Positions 7,021 through 13,773 of a DNA stretch of 13,773 nt are shown one piece after another. The position numbers and the translations under genes were made by a program. This DNA is from CAZVFE01 sp964626405. GTDB lineage: Bacteria; Bacteroidota; Bacteroidia; Cytophagales; Spirosomataceae. The DNA lies in contig CAZVFE010000047.1 in NCBI GenBank assembly GCA_964626405.1, positions 1 to 13,773 of the forward strand. Reading direction: 5' to 3'. Below the pieces are notes generated by a model. The model was not told the DNA's origin. It made no database searches and was given only the letters and a program-made list of their open reading frames with translations. The stretch's first letter is position 1. Each line of letters begins with the position of its first letter.

Positions 7021-8463
7021 TTATGAAAGTTTTATGTCTTTTGTTAATCTTAATAAAATAAAACAAATACTAGCATTGACGATTAAATTTGCAAATCCCA
7101 AAGAGCCAATATAATTAACCAGTTGTGAATCAATTAAGTAGGTTAAAATAGGGGAGAGGATCGCTATTATAGGAACAAGTTTATCTTTTACCTGCCAGGG
7201 TGTATATAATCCATAAACATATAAACCTAAAAGAGGTCCATAGGTATAAGCGGCTAAAGTAAATACTGCCCCTACTAATTCTTGTCCATTAAAACTATGA
7301 AATACTAAAATAGAAAAGAAAAATATCACGCAGAACCCAATATGTGTCCATTTTTTTAAAACATTTCTTTTTGATTCCTTAAACTTCTCAATTCGTAAAA
7401 AATCGATACAAAATGATGTTGTAAGGGCAGTTAAGGCAGAGTCAGAACTTGCATAAGTTGCGGCGATAATTCCAAGTAAAAAACTGATCGCTGCTAAAAG
7501 TCCAAATTCCCCTCCTAAAGCTAAATTAGGGAATAAATTATCCGTTTTGCTCGGAATTTCTAAACCCATTTGATTGGAATAAATATACAATGCTGCTCCT
7601 AATGAAAGAAATAGGATATTTATCAATAAAAATACCATGTAAAACCAAAACATATTCTTTTGGGCCTCCTTGATATTTTTACAAGTAAGATTTTTCTGCA
7701 TTAAATCTTGATCCAATCCCACCATTCCTATGGCAATGAATATTCCTGAAAAAAAGTCCTTAGCCCAATAATGAGTTGATTCTACTTTATTGTCGATTAA
7801 CTGAGAATATTTGCTATCATGAATTAATTCAAATAATCCCGTAAAACTTAAATTCATTTTTGAAGATATTGTCCAAAGAGTAGTAACCAATGCTGCTAAA
7901 AGGAAAAATGTTTGAAGGGTATCTGTTATGATAATGGTTTTAATTCCACCTTTATTGGTATAAAGCCAAATTAAAGTGATGGAAATCAAAACACTTAAAA
8001 TAAAGGGTATTCCAAAATATTGAAATATTGCTAAATGAAGCACATTTACTGCCAAATATAACCTTGCTGCCGAGCCAATAGTTCTGGCTAAAAGAAAAAA
8101 ACCGGCTCCTGTTTTATAGGTCCAAAATCCAAATCGTTGGTCTAAATAACTATAAATTGAAATCAAATTCAATCGATAATATAAGGGCATTAAGATTAAT
8201 CCTATTACTAAAAACCCGAGTCCATTTCCTAAAATGAACATATAATAGGAAAAATTGGCATTTCCAACCGCCCCAGGTACAGAAATAAATGTAATTCCTG
8301 AAATCGTAGTACCAATCATTCCAAAAGCAACCAACCACCATGGCGAATTTTTATTTGCTGTAAAAAAGGCTGTCGTATCTGTATTTTTCGAAGTAAAATG
8401 AGATATAATTACTAAAACCGAGAAATAAAGGATTATTATGGTAATTGCTAGTAAAGCAGACAT
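7021..8463 (-). CDS. Sodium:solute symporter (SSS family) of unknown substrate
   Basis: This 480-residue inner membrane protein has about thirteen hydrophobic helices and belongs to the SSS family, which uses the sodium gradient to import sugars, amino acids, carboxylates or vitamins. Visible signatures are FGMIGTTISGITFISVPG at 47-64 (TM2, unwound substrate/sodium region), YTNKGGIKTIIITDTLQ at 168-184, GLDQDLMQKNLTCKN at 249-263, and the sodium-site serines in ASSDSALTALT at 338-348. The start at 8463 places the first helix directly at the N-terminus, with the expected short periplasmic end. It is the first gene of a probable two-gene transcript with glgB, which hints at a carbohydrate substrate, but that is inference only. 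No clear TAnnTTTG element is seen on its side of the 100-bp divergent spacer; TATTTTTC (8520-8513, minus) is the closest. Confidence 0.9.
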   Translation of the reverse strand: MSALLAITIIILYFSVLVIISHFTSKNTDTTAFFTANKNSPWWLVAFGMIGTTISGITFISVPGAVGNANFSYYMFILGNGLGFLVIGLILMPLYYRLNLISIYSYLDQRFGFWTYKTGAGFFLLARTIGSAARLYLAVNVLHLAIFQYFGIPFILSVLISITLIWLYTNKGGIKTIIITDTLQTFFLLAALVTTLWTISSKMNLSFTGLFELIHDSKYSQLIDNKVESTHYWAKDFFSGIFIAIGMVGLDQDLMQKNLTCKNIKEAQKNMFWFYMVFLLINILFLSLGAALYIYSNQMGLEIPSKTDNLFPNLALGGEFGLLAAISFLLGIIAATYASSDSALTALTTSFCIDFLRIEKFKESKRNVLKKWTHIGFCVIFFFSILVFHSFNGQELVGAVFTLAAYTYGPLLGLYVYGLYTPWQVKDKLVPIIAILSPILTYLIDSQLVNYIGSLGFANLIVNASICFILLRLTKDIKLS

Positions 8464-8505
8464 ATAATAGGTATTTTCTAAGGAATTTTAATTGAATTTT
8501 TAAAT

Positions 8506-8539
8506 ATTGGTCGAAAAATAAACAAAATTTTTAAATTTG
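8506..8539 (+). promoter_or_regulatory. Bacteroidota-type promoter for recR
   Basis: TAAATTTG at 8532-8539 matches TAnnTTTG exactly, with ATTG at 8506-8509 about 22 bases upstream as a -33 candidate. The predicted start lies near 8545, some 20 bases before the recR ATG at 8564. The position in a divergent spacer makes this a likely real promoter. Confidence 0.55.
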
Positions 8540-8563
8540 TGAAATCAAATATTTCATTTATTC

Positions 8564-9172
8564 ATGAATAACGAATACCCATCGAAGTTAATCGAACAGG
8601 CTGTAGAGGAAATTAGCAAACTTCCAGGTATTGGCAAAAAGACTGCTTTACGTTTAGCACTCTATTTATTAAAACGTCCATTAAATCAAACTGAACAATT
8701 ATCTCAGGCACTACAAGATTTACGTTCTCAAACAAAATTTTGCAAAAAATGTAATATGATTGCCGACTCTGATTTATGTGGAATATGTGCTTCGGATAGG
8801 AGGGATCAAACCCTTATTTGTGTTGTAGAAGATATTAAGGATGTAATGGCAATTGAAAATACAGCTCAATTTCAAGGGGTTTACCATGTTTTAGGAGGAA
8901 TTATTTCACCGATGAACGGAATTTCACCAGATGATTTAACCATAGATTCATTAATCCAGCGTGTAGAGAAAGATTCCGTAAAGGAAATTATTTTTGCCCT
9001 ATCTACTACCATGGAAGGGGATACCACTTCTTATTATATTTCGAAAAAACTGCGAAATTTAACTGTTAAAATTTCTACAATTGCTCGAGGAATTCCAATT
9101 GGTGGAGATTTAGATTATGCAGATGAAATTACTTTAGGTCGTTCCATTCTCCGACGAACAGCTTATGAATAA
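8564..9172 (+). CDS. recR: Recombination mediator protein RecR
   Basis: This 202-residue protein is RecR, which forms a ring-shaped clamp and, with RecO (and RecF), helps load RecA on single-stranded DNA at gaps. Domain order is complete: a helix-hairpin-helix at about 16-38 (LPGIGKKTALRLALYLL), a four-cysteine zinc finger with C60, C63, C72 and C75 (CKKCNMIADSDLCGIC), and a Toprim domain from about 84 (ICVVEDIKDVMAIE) that includes the YHVLGGIISPMNGI motif. The C-terminal GIPIGGDLDYADEITLGRSI is the usual tail of the family. Length is standard. The gene has its own promoter and is not next to dnaX or a YbaB gene, which accompany recR in many other bacteria. Confidence 0.98.
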   Translation: MNNEYPSKLIEQAVEEISKLPGIGKKTALRLALYLLKRPLNQTEQLSQALQDLRSQTKFCKKCNMIADSDLCGICASDRRDQTLICVVEDIKDVMAIENTAQFQGVYHVLGGIISPMNGISPDDLTIDSLIQRVEKDSVKEIIFALSTTMEGDTTSYYISKKLRNLTVKISTIARGIPIGGDLDYADEITLGRSILRRTAYE

Positions 9173-9213
9173 ATAAATAATAAATTAATTAAATACCTAA
9201 ATAAATACCACTA

Positions 9214-10824
9214 ATGAAATTTAAACTGAATTATTTTACAATAATTGGGCTTTTGCTTGGGCTTTATTTGAATGCTTTTAGTCAAACCATAATCGTTGGC
9301 TCCCCAGATCAATTAGAAACCAAATTAAGAAATCAACAAATTCTTGGAAGAATAGATTCCAGTTATTCCTTTGGAATAAGGCCTTTGTATCGAGATCAAA
9401 TCCTTCAATCAAAAGAAAATACGAAACGCTCTTACCAGAGTATTCTTCCTTTAAGAATTATCCAACAATTCAATACAGATTATCCAATTAGTCAGAATGA
9501 TGGTGCAATGATTCCAGCTAAAGGGTACCAAGTTTTTTTCTCACCAGGCATATTTTGGAAATATAAAAAGCTCTCACTTCAATTATATCCTGAATTCGTT
9601 TGGACCAACAATCCCATGTTTCCAACCTTTAATACCAATGATAATAAGGTGAAACTTTCCCATATTATAGGTCTAAATCATACCGATAATCTGGAAAGAT
9701 TTGGCTATGAAAAATATCAAAAGGCTTTTTGGGGACAATCAAGTTTAAGATTGAATTTAAGGTCCATCAGTCTAGGTCTTTCAACAGAAAACCTTTGGTG
9801 GGGACCATCCTATAAAAACTCCTTAATAATGAGTAATAATGCTCCTGGTTTCCTTCATTTTACCATCAATACCAAAAGACCTATAAAGACAATTTTAGGA
9901 AAAATTGAATTTCAAATGGTGATGGGGAAATTAGAAGGTGCCAAAATAGATTTTCCAGATTCTAATTATTTTTGGTTGAATAATAAAAACCAAAAAATAC
10001 CCAAACCAAATGATTGGAGGTATTTAAATGCTTTTAGTTATTCTTTCCAACCAAAATTTATCAATGGCTTATTTTTAGGCCTCAATCGATCTTTTCAAAT
10101 TTATCATCAAGATTTAGGAAATAAAATTTCAGATTATTTACCTGTTATTACCCCTTTTCAAAAGAATAATTTAGTCCAAGAAGACTCCATCAAAAGAGAC
10201 CAATTGGCATCTATTTGGTTTAGACAAATCTTTAGAAAATCAGCCTTCGAAATCTATGGAGAATATGGCTGGAATGATTCCAAATCTAATATTTGGGACT
10301 TACTAGTCAATTTTAATCATGCCAGAGCCTACAGCTTTGGAGCCACGAAATTAGTTTTAATTCGAAATAATAATAATCGTTATTTAAGGTTTAATCTTGA
10401 AATTACCCAATTAGATCAAACTGCCGATCGGATTGTTCGAAATGCAGGTTCTTGGTATGGTCATTACCAAGTTATCCATGGATATACACATCAAGGACAA
10501 GTTCTTGGTGCCCAAATTGGTCCGGGAGGAAATATGCAAAGTTTGGATATGAGTGTTTGGAATAAAAAATTAAATTATGGGTTTTCAATTGATCGTCAGG
10601 CTCATAATCTAGATTTTTTCTATAGTGTTTTTTCAACTTATAATAATAAATGGGTAGATTTTAATGTAAATTTTTATGCAAATTTCCCTTATCGAAACTG
10701 GATTATTTCCCCTAAATTTAGCTTTGTAGAAAGAAGAAATTTTCAATGGGAAGCCTATGATGATAGGGTAAATACTTTTTTTCAAATTTCTCTATTTCAT
10801 TATAAAAAAACTGATAGATTTTAA
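9214..10824 (+). CDS. Wzi-family capsule assembly outer membrane protein
   Basis: This 536-residue protein matches the capsule assembly Wzi family (Pfam Caps_assemb_Wzi), outer membrane barrels that in E. coli K30 help attach capsular polysaccharide to the cell surface. Residues 1-24 are a signal peptide ending LNAFSQ. Family hallmarks are GYQVFFSPGIFWKYKKLSLQ at 104-123 and the highly conserved block at about 192-213, which contains NLWWGPSYKNSLIMSNNAPG. Repeated short aromatic-rich strands fill the rest. The C-terminus ends YKKTDRF, again a terminal Phe. No capsule synthesis or export genes lie nearby. Isolated Wzi-like genes are common in Bacteroidota, where their role is less certain. It starts 41 bp after recR, with no clear promoter between, so read-through from recR is likely. 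Confidence 0.88.
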   Translation: MKFKLNYFTIIGLLLGLYLNAFSQTIIVGSPDQLETKLRNQQILGRIDSSYSFGIRPLYRDQILQSKENTKRSYQSILPLRIIQQFNTDYPISQNDGAMIPAKGYQVFFSPGIFWKYKKLSLQLYPEFVWTNNPMFPTFNTNDNKVKLSHIIGLNHTDNLERFGYEKYQKAFWGQSSLRLNLRSISLGLSTENLWWGPSYKNSLIMSNNAPGFLHFTINTKRPIKTILGKIEFQMVMGKLEGAKIDFPDSNYFWLNNKNQKIPKPNDWRYLNAFSYSFQPKFINGLFLGLNRSFQIYHQDLGNKISDYLPVITPFQKNNLVQEDSIKRDQLASIWFRQIFRKSAFEIYGEYGWNDSKSNIWDLLVNFNHARAYSFGATKLVLIRNNNNRYLRFNLEITQLDQTADRIVRNAGSWYGHYQVIHGYTHQGQVLGAQIGPGGNMQSLDMSVWNKKLNYGFSIDRQAHNLDFFYSVFSTYNNKWVDFNVNFYANFPYRNWIISPKFSFVERRNFQWEAYDDRVNTFFQISLFHYKKTDRF

Positions 10825-10885
10825 TCAATAAGTCGATTTACTTCTTTTTTCATTGAAATTAAAACTTATTTTTCCTAAATTACAG

Positions 10886-10925
10886 GGGGTAAGGGGCATG
10901 CCCTTCCCCAACAAATTTTTTTTAA
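10886..10925 (+). terminator. GC-rich hairpin before the superoxide dismutase gene
   Basis: GGGG (10886-10889), AA and GGG pair with CCC, TT and CCCC (ending 10909) around a CATG loop, with single-base bulges at T10890 and one G. A run of eight or more T follows from about 10916. It lies about 60 bases after the stop of the Wzi-family gene, so an intrinsic terminator is the simplest reading. The core GGCATGCC is a perfect palindrome and could instead be a protein-binding site in the leader of the next gene. Confidence 0.5.
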
Positions 10926-10951
10926 ATTTTCCTAACAATAAATTGATAAAA

Positions 10952-11659
10952 ATGAACAGATCAACATTCGTAAAATCCGCTTTTGGTTTAGTAGGTTTAA
11001 GCTTTTTAGCTCCTCAAAAAATTAAAGCCAAATTCAATTCAAAACAATTAAATTCAGTAGCAGGCCCTTTTAGCCTTCCTGCTTTAGGATATTCATTTTC
11101 AGCCTTAGAACCGCATATTGATGCCATGACGATGGAAATTCACCATGATAGACACCATAATGGCTATGTCAATAATTTAAATAATGCAGTCAATGGTACT
11201 GCCCTTGAAAAACAATCTCTAGAAGAGATTTTAGCCTCTGTTTCTAGCCATTCAACTGCGGTAAGAAATAATGGGGGAGGACATTGGAATCATTCTTTCT
11301 TTTGGAAGGTAATTGGTCCTGAAAATTCCGCAAAACCCTCCGCAAAATTAGCATCCATGATTCAAAAGGATTTTGGTTCTATGGAAGCCATGCAGGAACA
11401 ATTTAATAAAGCCGCAGGTACTCGATTTGGATCTGGATGGGCTTGGTTGGTAAAAACAGCAGACGGTTCCTTGAAAATTTGCTCAACACCCAATCAAGAC
11501 AATCCATTAATGGATATTGCAGAGGTAAAAGGGACTCCAATCCTTGGAATTGACGTATGGGAACACGCCTATTATCTACATTACCAAAATAAAAGAGCAG
11601 ATTATATAAAAGCTTTTTGGAATTTAGTAAATTGGGATTATGTAAATACATTAGTTTAA
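10952..11659 (+). CDS. Exported superoxide dismutase, Mn-type by sequence
   Basis: This 235-residue Fe/Mn superoxide dismutase converts superoxide to oxygen and hydrogen peroxide. Numbered from the ATG at 10952, the metal ligands are H64 (MEIHHDRHH), H114 (GGGHWNHSFFW), D201 and H205 (DVWEHAYYLHY). Gly110 together with Gln182 (PNQDNPLM) is the Mn-type arrangement; Fe enzymes usually place the active-site Gln in the first motif. The N-terminal extension NRSTFVKSAFGLVGLSFLAP looks like a signal peptide, so the enzyme is probably periplasmic or anchored. It resembles a Tat signal, but the second arginine is replaced by Ser. The frame stays open upstream to a TTG at 10853, but that stretch crosses the GC-rich hairpin and would bury the signal peptide, so the ATG is preferred. 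The dioxygenase gene starts 10 bp after its stop. Confidence 0.93.
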   Translation: MNRSTFVKSAFGLVGLSFLAPQKIKAKFNSKQLNSVAGPFSLPALGYSFSALEPHIDAMTMEIHHDRHHNGYVNNLNNAVNGTALEKQSLEEILASVSSHSTAVRNNGGGHWNHSFFWKVIGPENSAKPSAKLASMIQKDFGSMEAMQEQFNKAAGTRFGSGWAWLVKTADGSLKICSTPNQDNPLMDIAEVKGTPILGIDVWEHAYYLHYQNKRADYIKAFWNLVNWDYVNTLV

Positions 11660-11669
11660 TTTTTTTTCA

Positions 11670-12629
11670 ATGAATGCTATTCCTTCCTTAAATCTTAAAG
11701 ATTTTACCCAGGGTACCCCAAGCCAAAAGGCTAAATTTGTTCAAGATCTTGGCGCTGCTTTTAATGATATTGGTTTCGTTGCAATCTCCGGACATGGTCT
11801 CACAGATCAAATGTCCGAAGATTTATATGATTCTGTAATGAAATTCTTTTCCATGCCAGAAGAATCCAAACTAAAATATGAAATTCCTGGGATTTTCGGA
11901 CAACGCGGTTATGTGGCTAAAAGACGTGAAACAGCCAAAGGTCATTCCGTGCCTGATTTGAAAGAATTTTACCATATCGGACAACCTAAAAAGGAAGATG
12001 GAGATACAGTTTGGAAGGAATATCCTGAAAATGTTTTTCCCGATGAAGTTCCTAGTTTTGGTGATTTAGCAATTCAAACTTACCAAACATTAGAACAAAC
12101 AGGGAAAGACTTACTTCAAGCAATTGCACTTTATTTAGGTTTAAAGGAAGATTATTTTGAGGAAAGAGTGAAAAATGGTAATTCAATTCTTCGCGCTATT
12201 CACTATTTTCCAATCCTGGAACCCGAGAAATTAGAACCAGGCTCAGTTCGCGCTGCAGCTCATGGTGATATCAACCTAATTACCCTTTTAATGGGCGCCT
12301 CTGCAGAAGGATTAGAAGTCTTAAGAAGAGACGGCGTTTGGATCCCAATCACCGCCCTTCCCAATCAGTTGGTAGTCAATGTAGGAGATATGCTCGATAG
12401 ACTTACCAACCATAAATTAAAATCAACTATCCATAGGGTAGTAAACCCGCCTTTAGAAAAATTAAAAACACCAAGGTATTCCATCCCTTTCTTCATGCAC
12501 CCACGCTCAGAAATGGATTTAACTTGCCTTGAGTCTTGTATTGATTCCCAAAATCCTAAAATCTATTCAGATATGTCCGCAGGAGAATTCCTCGATGAAC
12601 GCCTGAAAGAATTAGGATTAAAAAAATAA
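11670..12629 (+). CDS. Fe(II)/2-oxoglutarate-dependent dioxygenase, isopenicillin N synthase-like family
   Basis: This 319-residue cytoplasmic enzyme belongs to the large family that couples 2-oxoglutarate (or direct substrate) oxidation to hydroxylation, desaturation or ring closure. The N-terminal DIOX_N domain covers about 4-120, with GFVAISGHGL at 35-44. The iron ligands are H198 and D200 (AAAHGDINLITLL) and H255 (KSTIHRVVNPP). R269 and S271 (RYSIPFF) form the RxS motif that binds the 2-oxoglutarate carboxylate. The substrate cannot be deduced: relatives include oxidases of plant hormones, antibiotics and ethylene-forming enzymes. It starts 10 bp after the superoxide dismutase stop, and its TAA overlaps the next start by one base (TAATG), so the three genes probably form one operon. 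A second ATG four bases downstream (11674) is out of frame. Confidence 0.9.
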   Translation: MNAIPSLNLKDFTQGTPSQKAKFVQDLGAAFNDIGFVAISGHGLTDQMSEDLYDSVMKFFSMPEESKLKYEIPGIFGQRGYVAKRRETAKGHSVPDLKEFYHIGQPKKEDGDTVWKEYPENVFPDEVPSFGDLAIQTYQTLEQTGKDLLQAIALYLGLKEDYFEERVKNGNSILRAIHYFPILEPEKLEPGSVRAAAHGDINLITLLMGASAEGLEVLRRDGVWIPITALPNQLVVNVGDMLDRLTNHKLKSTIHRVVNPPLEKLKTPRYSIPFFMHPRSEMDLTCLESCIDSQNPKIYSDMSAGEFLDERLKELGLKK

Positions 12630-13773
12630 TGAAAGGCAGAAGTTTTGAGTTTTTAAAGGATGTTTTACTATTGGCTTTTACAAGTTTCGGAGGCCCACAA
12701 GTTCACTATGCCATGTATCATAGAAAACTTGCCGATGAAAAGAATTATTTAACAAGAGAAGAAATTCTTGAAATTCAGGCCCTTTGCTCCGTTTTACCGG
12801 GTCCTACTTCCACTCAAGTTTTAATTTCCATCGGATATAAACTCGGCGGCCCCAACCTGGCCTATCTCACCCTCTTAACTTGGATCATGCCTGCGGTTAT
12901 TATCATGGCCATTTCTGCCTATGGATTAACCTATCTTAATAATAGAAATATTCTTACTTATGTTCTTCCAGTAGGTATCGGTCTCCTTATTCAAACTGGT
13001 TGGATGTATTTTAAAATGGTAGTGAAAGGTTGGTTATATGTGCTTCTTTTTCTGCTTACAATCGGATTTGCCTATTTTTTTCAAAGCCCCTATGTTTTCC
13101 CAATTGCCATTTTTCTCGCCGGGCTTGCCTCCTCATTCAATTACGATAAATTTCCCAAACAAAATAAACATAAACTTGTCATCCCCTGGGCAAATTTTCA
13201 TCTTTTCTGGGGTACTTTATTGTTCGTAGCTTTGCTAGGAAAATTTACAGATTATTTCCCCATTAAACTCTTTGAAAATTTCTATCGAAATGGGGCATTG
13301 GTATTTGGGGGCGGACAAGTTCTTGCTCCAGTTTTATATACCGAATTTGTAGAATTTAAACATCTAATCTCCCACGATGATTTCTTGGCTGGTATGGCTT
13401 TGTCTAGAACCCTTCCTGGTCCAGTTTTTTCCTTTACATCCTTTTTAGGCGTACTTTTAATGAAAGATTACGGCACAGGAGGTGAAATTATGGGTGCCCT
13501 AATTGGTGCAGCAGGGGTTTTTCTACCTGGTACTTTTTTGATTTTCTTTCTATATCGAATATGGGGACAATTAAAACAATTCCGGATTATTCGCGCTTCT
13601 TTGGCTGGTATTCAGGCGGCTTCAGTCGGACTAACCTTTGTTGCAATCTTGATTTTTATGGAACCTATGATTCTTAAGGCAGATTTTAAAGCAATTTTTG
13701 TGGTTTTTCTAAGTTTCCTTTTCGCTCAATTTACAAAAATGCCTACCATCATTCTTTTTATCCTCGCCATCCT
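12629..13773 (+). CDS. Chromate transporter family protein ChrA, cut by the window edge
   Basis: An open frame starts at the ATG that shares one base with the dioxygenase stop and runs for 381 codons to the edge without a stop. It is a polytopic membrane protein of the CHR family, whose best known members expel chromate. It is of the long type, with two homologous halves. The first half has SFGGPQVHYAMYHRKLADEK (residues 19-38) and SVLPGPTSTQ; the second has FGGGQVLAPVLYTEFV and RTLPGPVFSFTSFLG. These FGG and PGP pairs are the conserved family motifs. Long CHR proteins are about 400 residues, so only the last few residues are probably missing. Codons ending in C or G seem more frequent here than in neighbouring genes. 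Whether it moves chromate, sulfate or another anion is unknown. Confidence 0.92.
   Translation, partial: MKGRSFEFLKDVLLLAFTSFGGPQVHYAMYHRKLADEKNYLTREEILEIQALCSVLPGPTSTQVLISIGYKLGGPNLAYLTLLTWIMPAVIIMAISAYGLTYLNNRNILTYVLPVGIGLLIQTGWMYFKMVVKGWLYVLLFLLTIGFAYFFQSPYVFPIAIFLAGLASSFNYDKFPKQNKHKLVIPWANFHLFWGTLLFVALLGKFTDYFPIKLFENFYRNGALVFGGGQVLAPVLYTEFVEFKHLISHDDFLAGMALSRTLPGPVFSFTSFLGVLLMKDYGTGGEIMGALIGAAGVFLPGTFLIFFLYRIWGQLKQFRIIRASLAGIQAASVGLTFVAILIFMEPMILKADFKAIFVVFLSFLFAQFTKMPTIILFILAI

Noticed and set aside
9214..10824. Start of a capsule gene cluster
   Set aside because: Only the single Wzi-family gene is present; no glycosyltransferase, Wza, Wzc or polymerase gene is in the window.
10853..10951. 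Upstream in-frame extension of the dismutase from a TTG start
   Set aside because: The extension runs through the GC-rich hairpin, shows no conserved protein features and would place the signal peptide internally. The ATG at 10952 fits better.
11403..11651. Minus-strand open frame of 82 codons inside the superoxide dismutase gene
   Set aside because: It is antisense to the metal-ligand region of the dismutase and has no features of its own.
13038..13229. Plus-strand open frame of 63 codons with a hydrophobic start
   Set aside because: It is a shifted frame within the chromate-transporter gene, whose own frame is open through the region and carries family motifs.

Overview
The window looks like chromosomal DNA from a member of the Bacteroidota, probably a Cytophagales-like bacterium. 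The sequence is strongly AT-rich. Three exported proteins have signal peptides ending in the typical '-FSQ'. Ribosome binding sites are weak or A-rich. Several intergenic spaces carry the Bacteroidota promoter element TAnnTTTG. The gene content also fits, with a Wzi-type capsule protein, an alginate-export-type barrel and many envelope proteins. The genus cannot be decided from this sequence.

Layout from left to right. (1) A GH20 beta-N-acetylhexosaminidase (minus) diverges from a plus-strand run that starts with a LysM-containing lytic transglycosylase. That run continues with a cyclase-family metal hydrolase lipoprotein and an alginate-export-type outer membrane barrel, which seems to have its own promoter. 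(2) A convergent 221-bp spacer (4857-5077) holds an AT-rich hairpin, a near-consensus promoter facing right and a strong 13-bp terminator-like hairpin. It could encode a small RNA. (3) A minus-strand pair follows, a sodium:solute symporter and then a glycogen branching enzyme (glgB), read as one transcript. (4) Diverging from it is recR with a good TAnnTTTG promoter, then a Wzi-family outer membrane protein. (5) After a GC-rich hairpin comes a tight plus-strand group: an exported Mn-type superoxide dismutase, an Fe(II)/2-oxoglutarate dioxygenase and a chromate-transporter-family protein. The last overlaps the dioxygenase stop by one base and runs off the right edge.

The left part deals with envelope glycans: GlcNAc release, peptidoglycan cleavage and outer membrane passage. 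The middle is storage carbohydrate plus uptake. The right part combines DNA repair, capsule and a possible oxidative-stress or metal operon. There is no mobile element, CRISPR array, tRNA, rRNA or defence island. All ten main genes fit known families and none is visibly broken. The least explained sequence is non-coding: the promoter-plus-hairpin unit in the convergent spacer, the GC-rich palindrome ahead of the superoxide dismutase, and a start-codon hairpin at the barrel gene.
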